Positions 1 through 10,645 of a stretch of 64,000 bases of DNA are shown here, piece after piece. The notes under the pieces are model-generated. The model was given only the letters and a program-made list of their open reading frames with translations. It was not told where the DNA came from and searched no databases. The translations under genes were made by a program, and so were the position numbers. The stretch is taken from contig SJOL01006484.1 in the NCBI GenBank assembly GCA_004794785.1, positions 193,092-257,091 on the forward strand, written 5' to 3'. The stretch is from Opisthorchis felineus. Its lineage: Eukaryota > Platyhelminthes > Trematoda > Opisthorchiida > Opisthorchiidae. Each line of letters begins with the position of its first letter. Within the stretch, counting starts at the first letter, position 1.

Positions 1-3000
1 GTTGCGGCGCGGAAAGCTAGTGCAGCAAAATACGATATTGAAAATCTATACTTAGCAGCTTATCCTACGATGAATACATATGCCGTGGTAGCATGTATTT
101 CTCATGAATGATCCTTGGATGAGGTTTTGTTGGTTTCTATGGGTTAGTATTTGCTTATATTAGGTCACTATATCGCTTGCACTCAAAATCCATTGAGTGA
201 ACGAGAATTCCTATAGATTTTCTTTAAGAGGCGAAAGAGTAACAAGTGAAACCCATAAAAAGCCTGACCGTAGGCTTCTGTCTCACTAAATGATGAAGTT
301 CTCTGGTGAGGGTCGAAGAAATTCAGTACGGTTTCCGATATATCGATGTTGTGAGCTAAGTCCACCCATAAATCACTGGATAGATAGTCAGACGCTTTTG
401 CATCCTCTTAATTTTCATCACCCTCGTACATTTATGTCGGGTCAATGACATTATGTTCTAAGAAAACTCTCCCAGGAGACGCCAGAATCATCCCCTCCAT
501 GTGATGGACTCTTCGAGGAGATTACTGTATAACTGGCCTGATGGTGGTTCGCGAAACAGAACTTCTGGTAATTTCGACTGCAGTGGTCGTTTGTAGTTAC
601 TCCATCTAACTAGCATCCTCTACTCGTAACCAGCTTGCATGCAATCACGTGATAAATTTTTTCATACTAGCACAAAAGTTGATGCAATTACGATAAGGGA
701 GCTCACTATTCTGCCTGACAAGCACAGTTAGTAATCCGGAATCACCGTTAATTACCGCAAATTTTGCTGTTGCCGAGCTTCTTTATCCTCCGGAGGCTTA
801 ACTAGTATCAAGATGGTCTTCTCGCCTCCAAGTGGTAGCTGACAAACCTGACTGATGATGTAATCGCTCACAACTTTCGGTTGACTGATTTCCTCGACGT
901 AGATAGTAACCCCCCCCCCCGTGAGCGATGGATCATGTGCCTGAAGGTTCATTCTTGGCCATGAGAAAAACAGCAACAATGATAATAATACCATCAGTCT
1001 GTAAGTAGCTAAGAGGAAGAATAATTTCACAAGACCAGCGCAACTTCCAACTGTGAAGTCGTCACTCGATGAGCCAGTCGGTACGTGACCGCATGGTGTG
1101 GTTTCCGTGATTGAAGGGTGAGTGGCGCCTGAGTGCGGGTTCATCACAGCACTGATCAGCGGCTCCTGACCGAACGGTCAATTGTTCAAACTGTTTGCCT
1201 GGAGGTCGCGAGTTCGAAAGTCTCTGGATTTTCATGAGACGTGAACTGATGGTGATTTCTCAGCTTCTCAGCTTTTCAGTACGGAGTGGCTTTCCTCACA
1301 GGACGAAATCTCAATTGAAAATAATAAAGCTGGCAAAGATAAGTATGTGGATATTATGCAACCGAATGAAAGCAGCCATTTTCTATTAAAAAAATGGGTT
1401 TCTGCATATCATTTGACCTTCTCCAGACTGGGACAAGTAGTGTGTTTTATGTAGCTGTCATTTCAGCCCTTTTTTGTCAAGCAAATCTTGGTGATCGTAG
1501 CGCCCTGCCAACATTTAGGTTTTGGCGCTTTAGGCAAAACACGAAATGTGTTCAAATATATCATTATTCGTTCAGTCGGTAATTTCGTCCTCACTAGCCT
1601 AGGCACAAGGATGAATGCTTCGTGACAATCGAAGCAAGTTAGACTGTATAGCGAACTTTCTTGTTTGCTTTTTGTGAATCGGACCGAACAGCCTCTGTCC
1701 AAACCAGTTTTGAGTTTTTCAACACTTTTTAGCATATTGTTCGAAAACGGGGTGCATAAAATGGATGGCAGGTGTACCAACAGATGCCTGTCGACGACAT
1801 ACAAATGCCTGTAAGACTATAGATGGATCAGACTTGAAAAATAATTTTTGACGGAGAGGGTGTATCGTTTCATGTGTGAGAGGAATCTACATATACCGTT
1901 ATAGGTCGCACAGAACAGTCAATAAAAAGTTAATGGTGGCCTCCCAACTGAGAGAAAAACAGTAGACATGGGAACACAAACAACATTTCGAAGAGTAATT
2001 TGCTTCCTTGTTATTGAACTAAACCAGGTCATAAGAAATACCGTATAGTCGACTGAATTGGTTGTTTAGGTGACTTTAATATCATCACCTGATTAGATTA
2101 GCCCCACGAGTTTCGTTCGTGTAAATATTGAGCGATCTAATCGTGTCATGGGGCAACTTATATGACAGCTAGGGGTATGTTTCCCACCCAACCTACCAGT
2201 TGGCCTTAGAAAAATCACAAATTATACGTTACTGCGTTCGAGTAGACATCAAACCTCACAGTCAACTTCAGTTTGTGATTCCGGCCGCTTCAATGAGCTC
2301 CTGAAAACTTCGCATTCATAGCATCTTTACTTCGCGAAACCTTCGTTGTCAACCAGCCGTTAACCTGGTCAGGAAATCTGTCCACTTACGAGTGTTCTGT
2401 TGGTACAGTCTTCGATCCACGCGGGGTTCCTGATAGTTACTAAATCATAGGCATCGTAATCTGATGGCTGTTCAAACTGGTCAGTGGGAAGCACACACGT
2501 GCGATGCCTCTGCATCAACCTGTTAAGTCTTAGTAAGGTCGAAGTGCCTCATGTATGCATGAACATTCGGAATCCCACCAAACCTTTTCTTCGAAAGTCA
2601 TTTATATGCATTCAATTGTGGTTTTACGTTCATCTTCGCCGAGTTTCTCAAGTGGATCACACATTTCAGACTTCCCATGTTATGCTTTTTGTTTCGTCGA
2701 CGACGAACATTTCCGTCATTTGCCGTTCCCACGGAACACTTCAGATGTCACCAGAACTCATCAATCCTCTTTGATTTCGACACCGGCAGGAAGCCGTGTC
2801 ACTGTGTTCCCAAGGTGACTCAGTGTGTCAGTAGTTGTACATAGGGTAAGGTCAAGTCTAAAGCAACGGCGCTTTCACTACCGTGAATATCTGTCTGTGG
2901 AATGATTTTGGACATCATAGTTTAGTTTAGTTTAGTTTCCAGCACAGCGTCGGTTTTTCCTCTAATCTTAGATAAACTTTCCCCCTCATAACCTTGAACG

Positions 3001-3479
3001 AATTCAATTTACGCATTCAGATCCGTAATAGCCATTGTACGTTTGTTAATTGTACCGATATGCTACTAAGCCCGTTAGACCAGAAAAGTGTAGATAAATT
3101 ACGGCGAACAAAAATCTAGTCGAAACACATGAGACATTGATTTTCTGCTATTATTACCCTAAGCCTTATGTACCGATTTCAACGTTATATTCGGCATCCT
3201 CATCACACCTGAGAACTAGTTTACTAGATGGTGTCCGTCCCTCGAGTCACGAATTATTTCATCCTGTGCGAGCTTTACCGATGTGATTGAACTGAAATCA
3301 GAGAAGAGCTAAGTTCTTGTCACCACCCTCCACGCACACCAAACGTCAACTGGCAAAATAAAGTACGAAAGTGTTACACACCACCATCCTTCCTACACAA
3401 TTTCTCCCAAAGTTTTTCCCGTAACATCAAAAAGCAAGCAGATTCGATCATGTTAGGCAGTCGGTCTAAACAAGGACAG
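1..3479. other. Gene-poor stretch with simple repeats
   Basis: I see no convincing coding exon here. The longest open frames have the composition and overlap pattern expected by chance. An 11-C homopolymer lies at 910-920 and a short TTTAG-type pentanucleotide run at about 2919-2938. The only recognisable mobile sequence is the SINE-like copy at about 1095-1335, listed separately. The first 108 bases are open in frame 1, but nothing identifies them as an exon. Confidence 0.5.
1095..1335 (+). repeat. SINE family B, plus orientation
   Basis: This stretch shares its layout with copies at about 10410-10645 and 19850-20115. In order it has a GTGAxTGAAGGxTGAxTGGCG head, a GATCAGC box, an internal B-box-like GCGAGTTCGAAA (tRNA promoter type), and a tail ending near GGACGAAATCTC. 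The family looks tRNA-derived. The part where better copies carry a hammerhead-like core is degraded here. Boundaries are approximate. Confidence 0.55.
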
Positions 3480-3641
3480 AGTTTTGACAAATACTCTCAT
3501 TTGTTCACGAATTTGATTTTTAGAGGAGATTCAACCGAATCCAGCTGAATCTCTCATTGATGATGGTCCGCTTCAACTGAACGTGCTGCACCAGGTCGCC
3601 TCATGTTTCATTTGGTACGACTATCGAGATATTGCAATGTG

Positions 3642-3836
3642 TTGTCTAGACGTAACACACCACTCATAAGTTGTTTGGAAACTCTCCGACAGCCCACGAA
3701 ATCTGTCTAATTTGGGTTCAAGTAGAACCAGAGCTGGGGCACTACGTCTACCTGATGAGCCCCAAGAAGAGCGAAACCGGTCGTGGGCTGTTGAAGAGTT
3801 TTGAGAAATCTTTTGAGTAGTGTGTTACATCTAGAC
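3642..3836. repeat. Inverted repeat, ~55-bp arms, around a hammerhead
   Basis: The left arm (3642-3696) starts GTCTAGACGTAACACACC and ends GACAGCCCACG. The right arm (3782-3836) starts CGTGGGCTGTTGAAGAG and ends GTGTTACATCTAGAC. The arms are complementary over most of their length, roughly 43 of 55 positions by eye. The 85-bp spacer holds the catalytic part of the hammerhead. The matching locus at 36.4 kb has only one arm, so the left arm looks like an added inverted copy. Confidence 0.75.
3746..3788 (+). ncRNA. Hammerhead ribozyme, type I layout, one helix II mismatch
   Basis: Helix I 5' strand GTCTAC (3746-3751) pairs fully, with wobbles, to GTGGGC (3783-3788). The conserved core CTGATGA is at 3752-3758 and GAAA at 3773-3776. 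Helix II is GCCC (3759-3762) with GAGC (3769-3772), which leaves one C-A mismatch. Helix III is minimal (AC/GT around CG). The cleavage triplet GTC ends at 3782. This is the layout described for retroelement-borne hammerheads. Activity may be reduced by the mismatch. Confidence 0.75.
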
Positions 3837-4795
3837 AAGGACGGAATTAGTTCTGCAACACTGCCTCATCCCTTAACGTCCAAACAGAACCCAAGTAGGT
3901 TGTCTCAGCTATGTATAAAATATCGATTTTATTGTACAATGAATTAAAGCAGTCTGCTCATCGTCAATCAGCTTCCATCTATCAAAATACGTGCCTTTCA
4001 TTGTGCCTCTCAGTCTGACATCTGATTTCCTACAGTTGTTTGGACATGCACGACACATCAATAAATACTGACCGTATGTTGAAATACACTGTCATATGGT
4101 TGAGGAATATTACTAATTAGCTGCACAGTAAGAGATCTAATAACGCCATTCTTAGTTGGCTGTCATGAAAAGACAAAACTTACGGTACAATGCATGTGAT
4201 TACCGAACGGTACTTACTTACTTATTAGGCCGAGGATGTGGTCGAAGCGAAAACCTAATCTGTCAGTGAAGGTACAGCACCAATCTGGAACAAAGTTTAC
4301 AGCTTGGGAGTAGACCCATATTTGAAGTAGTATTCTCCCGCGTTAGCAAACCGCACCCAATGTCTTCATCAGTAATATCACCTTGTTGAAAGGCAAATAG
4401 ATTAATGGAAATCTGAGTAATGCGCCTATCCGATCCGCTTAGCACTTGGAGAAACTGGTAGTGAGCTGTCGGTGAATTGAGACCTGTCCTACGTTAACAC
4501 TTGAGAGTAAAGTACCGTTGAAAATTAAGATTGTATAACTGGAGACCCAACTAAATTTGGTGCGGAAAGGCCGCTGAATATCACACTTGGAATGACGTTT
4601 GAGATATCGGAGGATTTTTCCGCATATGATACTGCTCACAGGTCGATGAAGACTGTGGTCGGTCCACTGCCGGTTTCACCCCTTTTAGGTCTCATCTGGT
4701 GGGTCTAGTAACGAAATTTCCATTGATGTTATAACCGATGGACTCATCTGGGCTTTTATCGTCTCGGGTTAACATGATGAGTGTTTATCATCACA

Positions 4796-4925
4796 TATCT
4801 ATTCAAGTAGGAACTGGGTTTAATGGTGATCAGGGGACAAGGCCTACCTGATGCGCCCCAAGAATGGCAAAATCGATGGTGGCTGTCCAAATGTTTCGTC
4901 GACTTTACGAGCAGTAGCATATGGA
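4796..4925 (+). repeat. Degenerate hammerhead-bearing repeat
   Basis: The sequence follows the same order as the 3.7 kb copy: CAAGTAGGAACTGGGTTT, then GCCTACCTGATG, CGCCCCAAGAATGGC and a GTGGCTGTCC arm. The core is broken. CTGATGA reads CTGATGC, and the GAAA box has become AAAA. It is an old copy that should not self-cleave. Confidence 0.6.
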
Positions 4926-5894
4926 CGAAGGCTGATATATCGCTCTTCTAAAATTTGATTTATCTATAGTATCATCAGCATATTAATACTACCGATTGTG
5001 GTCATTGGTATGCAATTATCAACTCATATGTGGTCATGGTTATATTGGACTTGCTTGTATTTATGCTGTTGTACTAGGGAGATAGTAATGGTCATGATTG
5101 GTTTGATCATCAGTTTTTGTGCCTCCAAGTTCGGTGTCTTACCATTCATATAACGTCGGACAAGGTACTTCGGAATGTCCCGTCGCCGTTGGTCAATCAA
5201 ACGGCGAAAGCCCAATTGGCCGACGTCAAGCCTTTCGCTAGTTGGCGTAGGAACAGCTCATATCTTCCAATTCATTCTGACAGTGAATAATTGATAAATA
5301 ATTCGAGAAGGAAAACGTCGGTTCTATTAGGGAGGGAATCGTAACCTGGAGGTCTGTATAGTGAGAGGTCACCGTAGCGGCATAGTTATTCATTTATGTG
5401 TGCTCCAGCAGCATTATTTGGCTACACACGCGCAATCTGACTGATGGGCTTGGCTCAGTTATCAGACGATAATCTTGTCTTAGAACTAAACAACCTACCG
5501 CCCTGCTATTCGTCCAAGATTCCGAACAGTGTGGGATAAACCCGGGCTGAATATGAAGTGCCGTGTATTTGCGTTTTGTACGCGGGTCAAGTTCAGGTAG
5601 CACCAAAACTTTGAAGCGGTTCTTGTAGTTTCCTGCAACTTTTCAGACGCTCCGCTCGGGCTCCAGTGTTTGCCAATATTACAAACCCGAATAAACATAA
5701 CACCACTTTTCCCTGCTAATGACGCTTAGCATATGCTGGACAAATTTTGTGTAGTTATGGTTGGTTTCGGGATTTGTAGAATTCAGTATCCCTTCACTCC
5801 GGTTTGAACGTTCCAAACAATCACCGGGTCGTCGTTCGACGGGCTGGGCAAACCAATAAAATTGCCCAAGCTTGGTAATTCAGGTGTGTGCTGC

Positions 5895-6130
5895 TCGCGC
5901 TGGTGGGGTAATGTCAATACACTTGCCCCTCCTGACCGATATTCGGAGACCAGAAGCTGGCACGGCGAAGAATATGCACTGCTGATGAGCTTTAGTGAGG
6001 ATGAAACCTGAGTCTATGTATGTAGACTCACCAGAATAGTTGCCCCAGCATAAGATGGGGACTGTTCAAACGAGAGTGATGTGAATGTTAACTCTACAAA
6101 TCCCGTAACCACCCATAGCTATAACTAGCG
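5895..6130 (+). repeat. SINE family C (hammerhead-bearing type)
   Basis: Homologous to 18660-18897 and 34450-34665. All three end in a GACTCACCAGAAT(A/G) segment followed by a GGACxxTTCAAAxGAGAxxxxxxTGAA tail. The 5' third corresponds to a tRNA-like head but is poorly preserved here. The hammerhead-type elements are CTGATGAG (5984-5991), GAAAC, and a GAGTC that supplies a GTC cleavage triplet. Helix II is weak in this copy. Confidence 0.6.
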
Positions 6131-9100
6131 TGCCTGGTTTCCTCTAAAAAGTACAACTTTTAGTGGATCTTGTGGTTTCATCAGTTTTTCCATTCGAAAG
6201 CGTTTTTCCCAAAACTACCAATTTCCATTTCCTTCATACCTCTTTGTCTTTTTTAAATAAGTGGAGCCACTCCAACCGCACTTCCACTTCCGACTGATTT
6301 TTTGTTTGTTCCCTGTATGCGGCCAGTCTTGAATGAACTGCTTTTGTGGTAAACCTAAGAGACCGACTAATTCGGTTGAGGTTGTCCAAGCCCATCCTAT
6401 ACACACACATTTCGGCTGAGCCTATGTGTCTACTCACACTGTCACTGGAGCGTAAAACTTGTTTTCAACAAGAAGAACATATGTAACAGTCAGGGACAGG
6501 TTAGAATCAGACATAAGACCACACATTTTTTCAACCCACAATGGCCCATTAAACATGGTAGACTGATGTTCCGGTGGGAAGCTGTCCAGTTGTGCGGACA
6601 TGTGCTCAAATTTTACCTACTGAATTGAGGATGGAAAGGGAGAAAAAAGGCGTAATTATTATTCTAGGACTTGTATATTGAGCTAGTGAAGTTGTCTGCC
6701 TTTCTTCAGAACAATCAACTCTCCACTATAAAGCCCGCTAGTGTATGCCAACACATATAGAAAGGATGGCGGCATGGCAAACCTTCTAAACTGTCAAATG
6801 TAGAGGGAGTTTAGATGATCCCCTTCGGAGCGATCCGCAGCTGCATTAGGTTTTCCATTGTTTGGCCAAGCAGTACGTCTTGGCTTTTTAATATCTTTCT
6901 GCAAGAAACAATGTGTTCTTACTTCATTATTTTCAACCCTACCCAGTTTATTTTCAATTTGTTCTTCTGTGTTGTAGGCCCGGTTTTGGAATGTTCCTAT
7001 GATGGTCCTAGGGAAATAGCACTCTCTGTGTAGCCCTTACTTCTTTTGTAACAGTTGGTAGGTAACTTTAGTCGCCTTCAGCTTACATCAAACCTTGGGG
7101 CAAAACCATTTAATCGGTGCATTTTTATTATAATAATACGTGTTTCCCTCATCCTCGTCGATTACCAGATAAGCACTTTTTGTTTCCGACACTCGTTTGC
7201 GAAAAGAAAACACGATTAGTTACGTTCTCCTTCATCAAATGAATATTTGGTTGATTTGGCGACAAGGCGCTAGTCGTCACAGGCAGCTGCCGGAGAGGTT
7301 ATTTACGGCAGAAGCGCTGTTTCAGACCATCCAGGATTCCTGCCACTGAATTGATTTCAATAGTACAAGCAGAATAAGTGTGGTGGCCCAGAACAACTTA
7401 TCTGGCTTTTTAGGAAATCAACGTCAGTCAAATTATCGTGGGATTCAAGGTTAGTTCTAATTCTTTTCGTTCGCTTGTAGCCACAGTTAAGGAGTGGTAA
7501 AATTCGACGCAGCCTTATTCAAACACTTTAAGAAAACCAAAGGACGATTACACCGCGACCGGACAAACAAAATTTATTCCACTTCTTTTGAGAGAGCTAA
7601 TCAGATTGTCTTTTTGTGTTGGAAACTATGGCGCCATCAATCTTACCTAGTTGTTCCACGTCTCCACTGTTCGCCTTGCCGGCCGGTATCAGGGACATCC
7701 ATCTGTACGCCCTAATCGACTAATGTCCATGAAACGGGACATTCACAGTGGCAGTTATTTCGAACACAACGAAAACAAATGCAGTTCAATTTCGGTCCGA
7801 AAACGCTGCACCCAATTAGCTGAAGCGTCAAGCTGGACTGATCACCACATCAATGATAGATAGCAGGATCGGCTTACACCGGTGACTATGACCAGTGAGA
7901 ACATTTGTGTGTCGTTTGTTGGGGGATTTTTTATGTAGCTTGGAGATTTGCACCATCAGACAACTATGAGAGGTGACTGAAATTGTGCGGGCGCGCAGGT
8001 CAACCATGAGCAGATAAAAAATCTTGTACCTCTCATTTTTCATCCCCATGTGAACGAAGATGAAGTGCACCAATCTTTTTAAATAAAAAAGCCGTGCATC
8101 TGGCTAATTCGTGTTGCCGTGTTGAGCTAATACAATTAACTACTTCCACACTGTGTCCCTATACAAAGACCACTCATTTACAATGAACAAGTTTTGTATT
8201 TCCCATCAACTTTCAGTTGATCCCCACCCACAGATATTACACGACTTGGGGAGCAATGATCAGAAGAATTCAGGCAAAAAAATGAACATGCACACTGTTA
8301 TCTTCGTGACGGTAAAATTTAATATTCCTTTTGTATTAGCGTAACTAAGTTTACGTGTGGGCGCTGGGTTGAACCACCCGTTTCGATATCCACTCCTCTA
8401 GAAGGCCTTTTTTGACCGAACCCATCAGTGGTCACTGTTAACAGACTCTATTATGACCTACACTACACTTAAGGCCCGTTTTCCAGACCGAGTCAGTCTA
8501 GAAGGTGGTTTCGTCTTAATTTCAGTATTCTCCTATTCTGGGTGAGAGTACGTGAGTCAGCCTGACCGGTGGATTCATTAGCATCCGGAAAATTCGGCAC
8601 CCTATTCGCAGCACAGTACACCCTTTTAAATTTCGCAGTGAATATCCACGGACCAAAAATGTTAATGTACTGGGCTTTGAAACGTTACTCTTCATTCCTC
8701 AACTTCAGTTATTTTGACTAAAATGTCAATGTAGAAAAACAGGAAAATTTCGGCAATTTTACAAGTAGTGTGTTCCATGGAGGATCATTTTTATTTATGG
8801 AAATCGGGTTTAAAATTTAGGAGAAAACGCTGGAAAGGTTGCGTGGTTTGCTACAACTTCGTTCATCCGAAAAATATTAAACAACACCTTCCGCCGTCTA
8901 GTATGGTCCATTCTTTCAACGTACCCATGATAGAAAAGACGACAACTTCCTTTATTACCCGCAGACCCCACTGAACTATGTGAAATTCTTACCAGCACCA
9001 AAAGGCAGTTTTGTCCAGGCTCGAATCCCTGGTTGGCGTTGTCCACGTAGGGCAACAAAATCCATACGTTGCTTGTGTTGTTGTAGGCAAATATCTGGAA

Positions 9101-10044
9101 CGTGCTTCTCTGTTGAATGATATAATCTATATGGAATGGTAAGGAGCACCTGACATTGTGGTTTCAACAACATCAGCATTTCATCAAATATCAAGCCGAG
9201 AAATAATTTAGCAGCCAAATGTAACGTCTTCGAAAACAGCTACAGCGTAAACGAGTCAGTACTCATAGTTTTTGAATGGTCTTTCCGTGATTAGGGCAAA
9301 AGTAGCTTTCCAATCCACAGAAGCCCTTTCGTGGCACTGATTCACCGGTAGAAAAATCTCTTACAGAATGACTGAATTCGACATTTTCTTGGACATACTG
9401 TGGACTCATGAACAGCCTGTGCTTTTTTCAGTTTACGACGTAGAACCAACCTGTTTGAAGTGCCGTCATTTGACATATCCATCTGATTTTGTTGCAGTTA
9501 TTCGTTAAAAAACCTACTCATCTGCTGCTTCTTCAGTGGACGACGCGAGCAGTTCTGCACTGTTAACGTGCCTCTGAGTGTGTTTTTGCCGCTGAATCCC
9601 GCGAAAATGTTGGATTTATATAGCAATCCACTGCGAGCCTACATAACAACTAACCAATGGGTTCACAGTGGACACGTACCTTTACTGTTCATTTTCTGCC
9701 TCAGAGGTTTGTGGAAATAGATATTATAAATTACAAATGTTACGATTACGGGAAAACTACGAACAGTATGCCATTGCAAAGAAAACTCTATTCTGACATG
9801 GATTGGGCATCATTGAGCAAAATATTTTTACATGAAGGAGCAGCTGCTTGCACCGAGACCTGATAAGTGGTAACAAGCGTACTTGGTACCCGTAGTGTCA
9901 ATCCTTAAGCTTCATTTTCATGAAGCTATATTTGTAGAGCAGTAGAGTGGCTTGTTTTGTTTATCTACTTCCTCATAGTCGACAACAAGCAGATAATGCG
10001 TATTGTTAGTGTGAGTAGATTTTGGAAGTTTCAGTTTCGTCATG
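6131..10044. other. Non-coding stretch, nothing recognised
   Basis: The open frames here are short, overlap on both strands and resemble no protein family I can name. I see no tRNA, no clear splice-flanked exon and no recognisable retroelement domain. Old unrecognised repeats may be present. Confidence 0.45.
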
Positions 10045-10275
10045 TAATTGGTGCCACTCAATGCTGAGAGGGCGAAAAGCACTGCACGGCTGTTTCATCC
10101 CTATCGGAACTCATCAGCGGTGCGCATCTCATGAGACTCCCTGGGAGTCTCGAACTTGCGACTTCCATGCTAGTAGTTGAATATTTTGGCCGTTTGGCCA
10201 TGAGTGGCTGACCACCATTATGACTAACTCGCACTTAGACAGCATATAGCGCCCTCAATCACGCAATCCAAAACA
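10045..10275 (-). repeat. SINE family B, left arm of a head-to-head pair
   Basis: Read on the minus strand it starts near GATTGAGGGCGCTATATGC. It passes a GTCAGCCACTCATGGCC block and a B-box-like GCAAGTTCGAGACTC, then GCACCGCTGATGAGTTCC-GATA-GGGATGAAAC, a hammerhead-like CTGATGA...GAAA core with five possible helix II pairs. The base following GT after GAAAC is G, so a normal NUH cleavage triplet is not evident. A plus-strand copy begins about 140 bp to the right. Confidence 0.6.
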
Positions 10276-10409
10276 CGTGGTCACGTGTTGATTGGCTCCT
10301 CGAGTGACGACTTCTGGGATGGAAATTTCATTCATCGCGTGAGCCCTTCTTCCTCTGAATTACTTATAGATTGTCCCCATAGACTTAGGAATTCCCAAAT
10401 CTCCCTTTC

Positions 10410-10645
10410 TCCCTGATTTTGATCCTGTGACTGAAGGATGAGTGGCGCTATATCCTATCTACTTGCTAGTTAGCCACAATGATGATCAGCTGCTCGTTGT
10501 CGAAAAGTCAAATGTTCAAGGTACTCGCCAGGAGCTCGTGGGCTAGGGACGCCCCGGAGATTCGGGGGATACACACTGCCGGTGAGTCAGCATTGATCAG
10601 CATCACCTAAAGGACGAAATCTCTATTGAAGATATAGCTTAACTG
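10410..10645 (+). repeat. SINE family B, right arm of the head-to-head pair
   Basis: It begins CCTGTGACTGAAGGATGAG, continues TGGCGCTATAT and ATGATCAGCTGCTCG, and ends near GGACGAAATCTC. Order and phrases match 1095-1335 and 19850-20115. The hammerhead-like region is degraded: CTGATGA is replaced by TTGATCA, and GAAAC by GAAAT. Confidence 0.55.

Larger units (their letters stand above)
3480..3850 (+). mobile_element. Penelope-type terminal repeat fragment with hammerhead
   Basis: The left part (about 3480-3660) resembles 28990-29200, sharing phrases such as CCAGCTGAATCTCT and CTTCAACTGAA and a GATATTGCAATxxxTTGT block. The right part (about 3698-3840) matches the minus strand of 36400-36550, sharing AATTTGGGTTCAAGTA and the hammerhead core. 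Penelope-like elements are known to carry hammerhead ribozymes in their terminal repeats. A GIY-YIG Penelope remnant sits elsewhere in the window. I infer this is a solo or truncated terminal repeat. Confidence 0.55.

Noticed and set aside
1..110. Open frame at the left edge as an exon end
   Set aside because: Only 36 codons, low complexity of evidence and no donor site recognised after it.
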